Below, piece after piece: positions 1 through 7,789 of a stretch of DNA of 64,000 nt; positions within the stretch are counted from its first letter, which is position 1, and each line of letters begins with the position of its first letter. The notes beneath the pieces are model-generated. The model was not told where the DNA came from. It made no database searches and was given only the letters and a program-made list of their open reading frames with translations. The position numbers and the translations under genes are program-made. Origin of the DNA: DASWOJ01 sp964242415 (GTDB lineage Bacteria; Pseudomonadota; Alphaproteobacteria; Acetobacterales; Acetobacteraceae); NCBI GenBank assembly GCA_964242415.1, contig CAXTAT010000012.1:1-64000 (forward strand), read 5' to 3'.

Positions 1-1000
1 CCACGCTGACGGAGAACTGGGCGTCGCCCTTCCAGGCGTCCTCCGACAGGTGCAGGATGAGAGCGTTTGCGCCGGAACCGATCGTCACTGCGGGACTTGC
101 CGTCGATGTAGATGCCGCAGCCTGTGCAAAGGCGCTGGATGCGATGTATCGGGCCGTCAACTGGCCGAAGTCGGTCAGGCCCGTTCCGCCAGTGGTCAGA
201 GCGTCGGTCCCTGCATTCCACGCCCATGCCATGGACCCATAGCCGCTGTTTTGGACTGCCTGAACGACCTGCAAGCCATCCACATCATAGGCTCCGCTGC
301 CGGTCGTACTGGGTCCGTATTCGCCTACGATCACCGGCACGATCCCATCCGCGCTCTTGACACTCTGAGCATCGGCGATCTGGCTTTTCAGGCTGTCGGC
401 AATGGCCGTCACGCTCGTGCTGTAATTGGGTACCCAGCCATAGAAATGCGTGTCCCAGGCAACCCCAGTCATGCTGGCGTAGGTGGAGGCGTATTGCCGG
501 GCAGCGTCGTTTGTGAAGCCGCCGCGCATCTCCAAAAGGATCATAGCCTGGCTGCCGGCGTCCCGGACCGCATTATAAATGGCGCTTTCCTGTGTCGGAA
601 TCGCCTGCTTGTTCGCGGTGTTGTCCGGCTCGTTTGCGGTGCCGAACCACACATATGGATTGTTTTGATACTTGCTGGCCAACTGGGCGTACCAATTGCA
701 CTCATTAGCCAGGGCTTGGCCGGATAATGTGTTCGGATTGCCGCCGCTGGACGTATGATCCTCCATTTCAACGACGACGTGCTGTGAGGTCAGGCCCTGC
801 ACCAAGGAATCGATGGATGCCAGGTTGGCGCCAGGCTCCGTCGCCAGCCTAACTGTGTTGATGCCGGGGAAGGTCTGCATGATCGTTGCCGCGTCCGCTT
901 GGCCGAGGAACACGTTGATGCCGCGCGCGACGAACTCCTTGTTTTCTGGGTCGAGTATCTCTCCCCCGGATACTTTGAATTGTCCTGTTGCTACGGTCAT
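1..1000 (-). CDS. GH5-type endoglucanase (cellulase family) with a C-terminal Ca-dependent carbohydrate-binding module, truncated by the window edge
   Basis: Reads from ATG at 1000 down past base 1, so at least 333 residues with the C-terminus missing. The first ~290 residues form a GH5 (beta/alpha)8 barrel: the acid/base Glu is about residue 124 in GTANEPDN and the nucleophile Glu about residue 227 in VIVGEYGP. After an Ala/Ser/Thr linker, from about residue 305, comes TIGSGANALILHLSEDAWKG, which resembles the start of a Ca-dependent xylan-binding (CBM60-like) module. No Sec signal peptide is visible, so export, if any, would be by another route such as type I secretion; that is inference. 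GC is clearly below the window average, suggesting acquisition. Likely cleaves beta-1,4-glucan. Confidence 0.85.
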   Translation of the reverse strand, partial: MTVATGQFKVSGGEILDPENKEFVARGINVFLGQADAATIMQTFPGINTVRLATEPGANLASIDSLVQGLTSQHVVVEMEDHTSSGGNPNTLSGQALANECNWYAQLASKYQNNPYVWFGTANEPDNTANKQAIPTQESAIYNAVRDAGSQAMILLEMRGGFTNDAARQYASTYASMTGVAWDTHFYGWVPNYSTSVTAIADSLKSQIADAQSVKSADGIVPVIVGEYGPSTTGSGAYDVDGLQVVQAVQNSGYGSMAWAWNAGTDALTTGGTGLTDFGQLTARYIASSAFAQAAASTSTASPAVTIGSGANALILHLSEDAWKGDAQFSVSV

Positions 1001-1093
1001 TGAAATCCAGCCCAAAATCGTTCGCGGCCAACATTATCCCTTTGAATGCACCATAGCGCATCGCCCTGACAGCAACGATTTCCAAGGTTTTTC

Positions 1094-1122
1094 GATCTAA
1101 TGTTAAGTTTATCGATAAAGAA
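1094..1122 (-). promoter_or_regulatory. Possible promoter for the GH5 gene
   Basis: On the minus strand TTCTTT (1117-1122), 17 bases, then TAGATC (1094-1099), inside a markedly AT-rich stretch (1080-1125). The predicted start of transcription is near 1087, giving a leader of about 87 bases. The -35 box is weak, so this is tentative. The rest of 1001-1290 shows nothing else recognisable. Confidence 0.35.
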
Positions 1123-1290
1123 CAGGCTTCTAAGCAGACTTGCGCGACCCGCCGCACAGATGACACGCGGCCGTGCCAGGCCGGGCAAGCCTGCTTAGTT
1201 TTTCACCTGCGTGCAAACCTTCAAAGGTCTGCTTGGGACGCCATTTCAGCTATTCCGAATTGCGGCCTTCAAGATGAGGTCCACGAGCTG

Positions 1291-1758
1291 TTAACCGCCC
1301 TCGTCCCGCGCCGGCCGGCTGGCGTCCAGCGCCGCCTGCAGAGTGTAGGCCGCGGCCATGCTGTCCACCACGGCCGCGCGCTTGCCCCGCGTCATGTCCA
1401 GCTCCTGGATCAGGAAGCGGTTGACGGCCGAGGACGACAGCCGCTCGTCCCACAGCGCCGCCGGCAGCCCGGTCTGCCCGGACAGCGCCCGCGCCCAATC
1501 CCGCACCGCCTGCGCCGCCGGCCCCATGCCCCCGTCCATCGACAGCGGCCAGCCGATCACCAGTCCCCCCGCGCCCTCCCGCCGGGCGATGGCCGCCACC
1601 TCCGCCGCCGCCTGGGCCAGCTTGCCCCGGCGCAGGCTGCCATACGGGCTGGCCAGCATCAGCCCAACGTCGGACAGCGCCACGCCGACCACCCTGGCCC
1701 CCGGGTCCAGCCCGATCAGCCGCTGGCCCGGCGGCACCGCCGCCCGCAGCGCCGCCAT
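1291..1758 (-). CDS. ruvX: Putative pre-16S rRNA nuclease / Holliday junction resolvase-like protein RuvX (YqgF)
   Basis: 155 residues, the usual YqgF length. The RNase H-like fold is shown by LIGLDPGARVVGVALSD near the N-terminus (first catalytic Asp), VIGWPLSMDG in the middle, the DERLSS motif and a C-terminal KRAAVVDSMAAAY with the last acidic residue. The family matures the 16S rRNA 5' end and resembles RuvC. ATG at 1758 was chosen because it places the DPG motif about 15 residues in; in-frame starts further upstream would overlap gatC. It faces gatCAB across 88 bases, the common alphaproteobacterial arrangement. Confidence 0.9.
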   Translation of the reverse strand: MAALRAAVPPGQRLIGLDPGARVVGVALSDVGLMLASPYGSLRRGKLAQAAAEVAAIARREGAGGLVIGWPLSMDGGMGPAAQAVRDWARALSGQTGLPAALWDERLSSSAVNRFLIQELDMTRGKRAAVVDSMAAAYTLQAALDASRPARDEGG

Positions 1759-1808
1759 GTTGAACAGGGGCTTGTCGGCCAGTATGATCCCCCATGTCGC
1801 AGCCCGGC

Positions 1809-1837
1809 TTGGGCCTCGCCACCCCTTACCATAGGAC
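1809..1837 (+). promoter_or_regulatory. Sigma-70-like promoter of gatCAB
   Basis: TTGGGC (1809-1814), 17-base spacer, TAGGAC (1832-1837). The transcript should begin about 1843-1845, only 2-4 bases before the gatC ATG at 1847, so the mRNA would be nearly leaderless; no Shine-Dalgarno sequence is seen. Confidence 0.55.
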
Positions 1838-1846
1838 ACGCCCACC

Positions 1847-2134
1847 ATGTCGCTCGATCCCGCGACCATCCGTCGCGTCGCCAAGCTCGCCCGCATCCGC
1901 GTGACCGAGGCCGAGGTGACGCAACTGGGCCAGGAACTCGGCGGCATTCTGGGCTGGATCGAGCAGTTGAACGAGGTGGACGTGGACGGCATCGAGCCGC
2001 TGACCGGCGCGGCGCAGATGGCGCTGCGGCTGCGGCCGGACGAGGTGACCGATGGCGGCATCCGGGAGCAGGTGCTGGGCAACGCGCCGGACCGCGCGGG
2101 TCCGTTTTACGCCGTGCCAAAGGTGATCGAGTGA
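1847..2134 (+). CDS. gatC: Asp-tRNA(Asn)/Glu-tRNA(Gln) amidotransferase subunit C
   Basis: 95 residues, normal for GatC. It begins SLDPATIRRVAKLARI and ends with the family's DEVTDGG...APDRAGPFYAVPKVIE tail, which wraps around GatA. GatC stabilises the GatA-GatB interface in the GatCAB complex, which converts misacylated Glu-tRNA(Gln) (and often Asp-tRNA(Asn)) to the amidated form in the cytoplasm. Its stop overlaps the gatA start by one base (TGATG), so the three subunits are probably translationally coupled. The first gene of gatCAB, apparently transcribed with almost no leader. Confidence 0.95.
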   Translation: MSLDPATIRRVAKLARIRVTEAEVTQLGQELGGILGWIEQLNEVDVDGIEPLTGAAQMALRLRPDEVTDGGIREQVLGNAPDRAGPFYAVPKVIE

Positions 2135-3612
2135 TGCTGACCGACCTGACCCTCGTTCAGGCTCGCGACGGGCTGCGCCGGCGCGAGTTCTCGGCGGTGG
2201 AGCTGACGGACGCCCACCTGGCCGCCGTGGACGCGCTGAACCCGCGGCTGAACGCCCTCATCACCGTCATGGCCGAGACCGCGCGCGAGGGCGCCAGGGC
2301 GGCCGACATCGCGCTCGCTGCCGGGGAAACGCGCCCGCTGCTCGGCCTGCCGCTGGCGATCAAGGACCTGTTCTGCACCGCCGGCACCCGCACCACCGCC
2401 GGCAGCCGCATCCTGTCCCCCTTCGTGCCGCCGTATGAGAGCACCGTCACCGCCAACCTGCTGCGCGACGGCGCGGTGTTCCTGGGGAAGGCCAACCTGG
2501 ACGAGTTCGCCATGGGCTCGTCCAACATGACCAGCGCCTACGGCCCCGTGCAGAACCCCTGGACCCGGGCGGACGGCAAGGCCCTGGTGCCCGGCGGCTC
2601 CTCCGGCGGCTCCGTCGCGGCTGTCGCGGCGCGTATGGCGCTGGGGGCGACGGCGACCGACACGGGGGGGTCGATCCGCCAGCCGGCGTCGTTCTGCGGC
2701 ATCGTCGGGGTGAAGCCGACCTATGGCCGCTGCTCGCGCTGGGGCATCGTCGCCTTTGCCTCGTCGCTGGATCAGGCCGGGCCGGTGGCGCGCACGGTGG
2801 AGGACTGCGCGGTCATGCTGGGCAGCATGGCCGGGTTCGATCCCAAGGACAGCACTTCCGCCGACCGCCAGGTGCCGGACTTCGCCGCGGCCTGCCGCCG
2901 GGGCGTGCGCGGCCTGCGGATCGGCGTGCCCCGCGAATACCGCGCGGACGGGATGCCCGCCGAGGTGGACGCGCTGTGGCGCCAGGGCCTGGACTGGCTG
3001 CGGGCGGAGGGGGCGGAGATCGTCGATGTCAGCCTGCCGCACACCAAGTACGGTCTGGCGACCTACTACATCGTCGCCCCGGCCGAGGCGTCCAGCAACC
3101 TGGCGCGATACGACGGCGTCCGCTTCGGCGCCCGCGTCGCCGGGGAAGATCTGACCGAGTTGTACGAGAACACCCGCGCTGAAGGCTTTGGCACCGAGGT
3201 GAAGCGCCGCATCATGATCGGCACCTACGTGCTGTCGGCCGGCTACTACGACGCCTACTACCTGCGCGCCCAAAAAGTCCGCGCCCTGATCCTGCGCGAC
3301 TTCACTGAGGCATTTGCAAGGGTGGACGCGCTGCTGACGCCCACCGCGCCCAGCGCGGCCTTCGCCCAGGGGGAGAACATGGACGATCCCGTGAAGATGT
3401 ACCTGAACGACGTGTTCACCGTGCCCGCCAGCATGGCCGGGGTGCCGGGCCTGTCGGTGCCGGCCGGGCTGGACGGGCAGGGGCTGCCGCTCGGCCTGCA
3501 GGTGATCGGCCGGCCGTTCGACGAGGAAACGGTGTTCGCCGTGGGCGCGGCTTTGGAGCGTGCGGCAGGCTTCTCGGCGCTGCCGGCGATCCGGGCGGGA
3601 GCGGCGGCATGA
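2134..3612 (+). CDS. gatA: Asp-tRNA(Asn)/Glu-tRNA(Gln) amidotransferase subunit A (glutaminase)
   Basis: 492 residues from ATG 2134 (a GTG lies one codon upstream). It is an amidase-signature protein: the catalytic Lys is in LPLAIKDLFCTAG (about residue 78), the Gly/Ser-rich signature is VPGGSSGGSVAAVAARM, and the cis-Ser/nucleophile Ser lie in DTGGSIRQPASFCG. The subunit hydrolyses glutamine and channels ammonia to GatB. It overlaps gatC by one base and gatB by four (ATGA). Full length and intact; no anomaly seen. Confidence 0.97.
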   Translation: MLTDLTLVQARDGLRRREFSAVELTDAHLAAVDALNPRLNALITVMAETAREGARAADIALAAGETRPLLGLPLAIKDLFCTAGTRTTAGSRILSPFVPPYESTVTANLLRDGAVFLGKANLDEFAMGSSNMTSAYGPVQNPWTRADGKALVPGGSSGGSVAAVAARMALGATATDTGGSIRQPASFCGIVGVKPTYGRCSRWGIVAFASSLDQAGPVARTVEDCAVMLGSMAGFDPKDSTSADRQVPDFAAACRRGVRGLRIGVPREYRADGMPAEVDALWRQGLDWLRAEGAEIVDVSLPHTKYGLATYYIVAPAEASSNLARYDGVRFGARVAGEDLTELYENTRAEGFGTEVKRRIMIGTYVLSAGYYDAYYLRAQKVRALILRDFTEAFARVDALLTPTAPSAAFAQGENMDDPVKMYLNDVFTVPASMAGVPGLSVPAGLDGQGLPLGLQVIGRPFDEETVFAVGAALERAAGFSALPAIRAGAAA

Positions 3613-5060
3613 GCTACGTCATCGAGGGCCGCACCGGGGCGTGGGAACTGGTGATCGGGCTGGAGGTGCACGCCCAGGTGGTCAGCCGGTCCAAGTTGTT
3701 CAGCGGCGCGTCCGCCGAGTACGGCGCGGAGCCGAACAGCCAGGTCAGCCTGGTGGACGCCGCGTTCCCCGGCATGCTGCCCGTCATCAACCAGGAATGC
3801 GTGGCGCAGGCCGTCCGCACCGGGCTGGGCCTGGACGCGCAGATCAACCTGGTCAGCCGCTTCGACCGCAAGAACTACTTCTACGCCGACCTGCCCGCGG
3901 GCTACCAGATCAGCCAATTCGCCCATCCCGTCGTCGGCGCGGGCACCATCGAGATCGAGCTGGCGGACGGAGGCACCAAGCGCATCGGCGTCACCCGCCT
4001 GCACCTGGAGCAGGACGCGGGCAAGTCGCTGCACGACCAGGACCCGGCGCGCAGCTTCATCGACCTCAACCGCTCGGGCGTGGCGCTGATGGAGATCGTC
4101 AGCGAGCCGGACCTGCGCACGCCCGAGGAGGCCGGGGCCTACCTGCGCAAGCTGCGGACCATCCTGCGCTACCTCGGCACCTGCGACGGCAACATGGAGG
4201 AGGGGTCGATGCGCGCCGACGTGAACGTCTCGGTCCGCAAGCACGGCGAGCCGTTCCGCACGCGCTGCGAGGTGAAGAACGTCAACTCCGTGCGCTTCGT
4301 CATGCAGGCCATCGAGGCCGAGGCGGCGCGGCAGGTGCAGGTGTGGGAGGACGGCGGCGCGGTCATGCAGGAGACCCGGCTGTTCGACCCCGCCCGCGGC
4401 GAGACCCGCAGCCTTCGCAGCAAGGAGGACGCGCACGATTACCGCTACTTCCCCGACCCCGACCTGCTGCCGCTGGTGCTGGACGAGGCATGGGTGGCCG
4501 GGCTGCGTGCCCACCTGCCGGAGCTGCCCGACGCCAAGCGCGCCCGCTTCGTGAGCGAGCACGGGCTGTCGGCCTACGATGCGGCGGTGCTGGTGGCCGA
4601 CCAGGAGACGGCGGCGTTCTACGAGACGGTGGCGGCCGGGCGGGATGCGAAGTTGGCGGCGAACTGGATGATGGGCGATTTCTTCGCCGCGCTGAACCGG
4701 ACGGGCCGCACGATCGGTGACAGCCCGGTATCGGCGCAGGCGCTGGGCGGGCTGCTGGACCTGCTGGCCGACCGCACCATCAACGGCCGAATCGCCAAGG
4801 AGGTGTTCGAGGCGATGGTCGAGACCGGCGAGCATCCCGCCGCCATCGTCGAAAGCCGTGGACTGCGCCAGGTCGTGGATACCGGCGCCATCGACGCCGC
4901 CGTGGATGCGGTGCTTGCCGCGAATCCGGACAAGCTGGCGGAATACCGCGGCGGCAAGGACAAGCTGTTCGGCTTCTTCGTCGGCCAGGTCATGAAGGCG
5001 ATGGCCGGCAAGGGCAACCCGGCCCTGGTGAACGACGCCCTCCGGATGCGACTCTCATAG
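3609..5060 (+). CDS. gatB: Asp-tRNA(Asn)/Glu-tRNA(Gln) amidotransferase subunit B
   Basis: 483 residues, standard for GatB. The kinase-like core begins with ELVIGLEVHAQV and includes DRKNYFYADLPAGYQISQ and LHLEQDAGKS, and the C-terminal YqeY-like tRNA-binding tail ends in LFGFFVGQVMKAMAGKGNP. GatB phosphorylates the tRNA-bound Glu/Asp with ATP and transfers ammonia from GatA. Starts in an ATGA overlap with gatA. Its presence implies that this organism makes Gln-tRNA(Gln), and perhaps Asn-tRNA(Asn), by the indirect route. Confidence 0.97.
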   Translation: MSYVIEGRTGAWELVIGLEVHAQVVSRSKLFSGASAEYGAEPNSQVSLVDAAFPGMLPVINQECVAQAVRTGLGLDAQINLVSRFDRKNYFYADLPAGYQISQFAHPVVGAGTIEIELADGGTKRIGVTRLHLEQDAGKSLHDQDPARSFIDLNRSGVALMEIVSEPDLRTPEEAGAYLRKLRTILRYLGTCDGNMEEGSMRADVNVSVRKHGEPFRTRCEVKNVNSVRFVMQAIEAEAARQVQVWEDGGAVMQETRLFDPARGETRSLRSKEDAHDYRYFPDPDLLPLVLDEAWVAGLRAHLPELPDAKRARFVSEHGLSAYDAAVLVADQETAAFYETVAAGRDAKLAANWMMGDFFAALNRTGRTIGDSPVSAQALGGLLDLLADRTINGRIAKEVFEAMVETGEHPAAIVESRGLRQVVDTGAIDAAVDAVLAANPDKLAEYRGGKDKLFGFFVGQVMKAMAGKGNPALVNDALRMRLS

Positions 5061-5233
5061 GGACGCGAAGCGTTTCTGCCCCGGCGCTTGCAACCGGCTG
5101 TTGAGGTGGCAAAGCGGGTCCCGGTCTGGCAAATGTGCACCATTGCAGAAATATCGACAATCGGGGCCTCTATGGGCTACGGTGGTTGTGCTGCATTATG
5201 GGGCATGTCGTGGAAAGCGGTTTTGGCAAGGCA

Positions 5234-5503
5234 ATGAGCGACGTATTCGAAAAGGAGCAGGGCGCATCGCGCGAGAGCCCCAGCATCCCCCGCCACACGC
5301 GCCGCCTTTCGGACAAGGTGCTCGTCGCCTTCCACCATGCCTGCGACACCGCGGACCTTGAGGTTGCCGAGCAACTGATCGCCACGCTTGAGATGATGCT
5401 GAACCGCCGGCCCGCCCAGGCCGACACCAACCGCCGGCGCAGCATCGAGAGCCTGGTGGCCGCCCATGAGCGGCTCTGGCACCTGCGGCACCCCGAGCAG
5501 TAA
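5234..5503 (+). CDS. Small conserved protein of unknown function
   Basis: 89 residues from ATG 5234. A charged N-terminus is followed by a predicted helical core (LSDKVLVAFHHACDTADLEVAEQLIATLEMML) and an Arg/Glu-rich tail ending RLWHLRHPEQ. The helix-turn-helix-like repeat pattern recalls short alphaproteobacterial helical hairpin proteins, but no family is named with certainty. Codon use (GC-rich third positions) supports coding. In-frame starts further upstream (5201 or so) are possible. It ends six bases before the convergent stop of the TrmN6-like gene. Confidence 0.7.
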   Translation: MSDVFEKEQGASRESPSIPRHTRRLSDKVLVAFHHACDTADLEVAEQLIATLEMMLNRRPAQADTNRRRSIESLVAAHERLWHLRHPEQ

Positions 5504-5509
5504 CGGCGA

Positions 5510-6247
5510 TCAGTAGCGGCCGGCCTGGGTCAGCAGTCCGCAGCCATGCCGCAGGATGTCATCCGCTGATTCGGTGAAGCTGCCATCGTCCCGGTGCAGC
5601 ACTAACCCGGGCAGCACCCGGTCCCCTCCGCGGCGGTCCCGTATGGCCTGAATGATGACCAGGCGCGCAGGCTGCGATGGCTTCGGCCACAATGGCACAA
5701 GCGTCAGCGAACCGCATCCGGCGCCGAGCAGCGCAGCCAAGCCGCGTGACGTCGCCGCCGCCGGCAGGATCAGTGTCAGGCTTCCGCCAGCCCGGAGCAT
5801 GCGGGCCAGCGCCGCAGCCCACGCTTCGAGTCCCGCGCCCTGCGCCTGTTTTGCCAGCAGGCGTCCGGCGTTCGGGGACGGCGTTCCCGCGGCGTCATGC
5901 CACGGCGGGTTGGCGTAGGCATGGTCGAATCGGCCGGGCATCTGCAGCGCCGTGATGTCCGCCGTCGTGACCAGCCAGTCGGCAAAGCCATTCGCCGCGA
6001 GGTTGGCGCGGGCGAGGTCCGCCATGGCCGGATCAAGCTCCACGCCGACCGCCGACACGCCCGGCACGCGGGCGCCAAGGCAGAGCAACCCGGCGCCGGC
6101 GCCCAACCCGGCCTCCAGGACGCGCTCGCCCGGCAACGCCGGGATGGCGGCCGCCAGCAGCACCGGCTCCAGTCCCGTCCGGTAGCCGGCGGCCGGCTGG
6201 ACATAGCTCACCTTGCCGCCAAGCAGGGTGCCGGCGGTGGTGTCCAT
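5510..6247 (-). CDS. TrmN6-like SAM-dependent methyltransferase
   Basis: 245 residues. The Rossmann-fold methyltransferase has motif I VLEAGLGAGAGLLCLGAR, an acidic motif II GVELDPAMADLARAN and the amino-methyltransferase motif NPPW (about residue 113), as in tRNA1(Val) A37-N6 methyltransferase (YfiC/TrmN6) and its relatives. Substrate is therefore probably a tRNA adenine, although a protein or other nucleic acid target cannot be excluded. Its ATG overlaps the stop of the upstream DUF2007 gene by one base, so the pair forms an operon facing polyprenyl diphosphate synthase, a common alphaproteobacterial neighbourhood. Confidence 0.82.
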   Translation of the reverse strand: MDTTAGTLLGGKVSYVQPAAGYRTGLEPVLLAAAIPALPGERVLEAGLGAGAGLLCLGARVPGVSAVGVELDPAMADLARANLAANGFADWLVTTADITALQMPGRFDHAYANPPWHDAAGTPSPNAGRLLAKQAQGAGLEAWAAALARMLRAGGSLTLILPAAATSRGLAALLGAGCGSLTLVPLWPKPSQPARLVIIQAIRDRRGGDRVLPGLVLHRDDGSFTESADDILRHGCGLLTQAGRY

Positions 6248-6453
6248 CAGGCCTCGCCGGCCTCCTGCAGCACGCGGCGGGCCTGGCGCTCATCCTCCGG
6301 CAGCACGGCCAGGCGGCGGGGGATGGCGCCGATGCTGCCCTCCACGGCGCTGACATGGCCGTCCAGCAGCACGCAGTCGATGCCGGCGTCGCGCAGCAGG
6401 GCCGACAGGAAGCTGAGGCGGACCAGGTTGTTGGAGATCAGCAGGGTTCGCAT
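6247..6453 (-). CDS. DUF2007 domain protein
   Basis: 68 residues from ATG 6453. The whole chain is one DUF2007 (putative signal-transducing, ferredoxin-like) domain: MRTLLISNNLVRLSFLSALL at the start, GIDCVLLDGHVS in the middle and a C-terminal LPEDERQARRVLQEAG. The family's role is not established; members often lie beside methyltransferases and prenyl synthases, as here. The stop codon overlaps the start of the TrmN6-like gene. An in-frame ATG 24 bases upstream is possible but would add residues not typical of the family. Confidence 0.85.
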   Translation of the reverse strand: MRTLLISNNLVRLSFLSALLRDAGIDCVLLDGHVSAVEGSIGAIPRRLAVLPEDERQARRVLQEAGEA

Positions 6454-6630
6454 GGCGGCGTCGGCTCCGGACGGCAAAGCGGGACGCGGGCGGCTCCCTC
6501 GCCTTGACCCATTTTCCGGCCCGCCGATATGGTATGGCGCGGACTATGCGTGCCGCCCCGGCGAAATCAAGCCTGGTACGGTCAGGTCGGGCGCAGCCAG
6601 GTCGGGTGCGGTCAAGTCGGAGGTTCAAAC

Positions 6631-7659
6631 TTGGGCGTCGTCACCACCACCCTTCCGCCCCATGGCGCTGACCCGGCGCCCCCGGATGCGCTGTCCTCGC
6701 TGCTCGGCCTGGTCGGGCCGGACCTGGCCGCCTGCAACCGCACCATCGTCGCCCGGATGGACAGCCCCGTTGCCCTGATCCCCCAGCTTGCCGCGCACAT
6801 CGTCGCGGCCGGCGGCAAGCGGCTGCGCCCGCTGCTGACGCTGGCCTCGGCCCGGATGTGCGGCTACTCCGGCGCCCGGCACGTCCACCTGGCGGCCTGC
6901 GTCGAGTTCATCCACACCGCGACGCTGCTGCACGACGACGTGGTGGACGAAAGCCTGCTGCGCCGCGGCCTGTCCAGCGCCAATGCGGTGTTCGGCAACA
7001 AGGCGTCGGTGCTGGTCGGCGACTTCCTGTTCGCCCGCGCCTTCCAGTTGATGGTCGAGGACGGGTCGTTGAAGGTGCTGGGCATCCTGTCGCATGCCGC
7101 CGCCACGATCGCTGAGGGAGAGGTGCTGCAGCTTGTGACGCAGAACGACCTGTCCACGTCCGAGGACCGCTATTTGGACGTGGTCCGCGGCAAGACCGCC
7201 GCGTTGTTCGCCGCCGCCTGCCAGGTGGGCGCCGTGGTGGCCGACCGCCCGGCGGCGGAGGAGGCGGGGTTGTCCGACTACGGCACCAACCTCGGCATCG
7301 CGTTCCAGCTTGTCGATGACGCGCTGGACTACGCCGCCGATCAGGTGACGCTCGGCAAGACCGTCGGCGACGATTTCCGGGAGGGCAAGATCACCCTGCC
7401 GGTGCTGACCGCCTACCAGGCCGGCAACGCCGAGGAGCGGGCGTTCTGGGTCCGCACCATCGAGGCGAGCGAGCAGCGCGATGCCGACCTGGAGCGCGCG
7501 ATGCGGCTGATGGCGGGGAGCGGGGCGATCTCGGCGACGCTCGACCGCGCCGAGTGCTTTGCGGCCAGGGCGAAGTCGGCGCTGGCGGTGTTCCCGGATG
7601 GCCCGTTCCGCCGGGCGCTGGCGCAGGTTGCGGATTACACAGTCAGCCGGGTGAGCTGA
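6631..7659 (+). CDS. ispB: Polyprenyl (octaprenyl/decaprenyl) diphosphate synthase
   Basis: 342 residues from a TTG at 6631, chosen because GGAGG (6619-6623) lies seven bases before it and because it gives the family's usual N-terminus. Trans-isoprenyl synthase motifs are complete: GGKRLRPLLTL, the first aspartate-rich motif LLHDDVVDES and the second LVDDALDYAAD, plus GKTVGDDFREGKITLP. Elongates FPP/GPP with IPP to the all-trans side chain of ubiquinone. It faces the DUF2007/TrmN6-like pair. Immediately upstream (6580-6620) are degenerate direct repeats containing AGGTCGG. Confidence 0.93.
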   Translation: MGVVTTTLPPHGADPAPPDALSSLLGLVGPDLAACNRTIVARMDSPVALIPQLAAHIVAAGGKRLRPLLTLASARMCGYSGARHVHLAACVEFIHTATLLHDDVVDESLLRRGLSSANAVFGNKASVLVGDFLFARAFQLMVEDGSLKVLGILSHAAATIAEGEVLQLVTQNDLSTSEDRYLDVVRGKTAALFAAACQVGAVVADRPAAEEAGLSDYGTNLGIAFQLVDDALDYAADQVTLGKTVGDDFREGKITLPVLTAYQAGNAEERAFWVRTIEASEQRDADLERAMRLMAGSGAISATLDRAECFAARAKSALAVFPDGPFRRALAQVADYTVSRVS

Positions 7660-7789
7660 CGGGTTCGCATCCGCCCGCCCGTCCCATGCTAGGCTCCCCT
7701 CCATGATTACGCCGTCCATCCCGCTACGGGCCGAACCCCATGCGGGCGTGGACCTGCCGACGAACCCGGAGCCGGAAGCCTAGCCGCCG

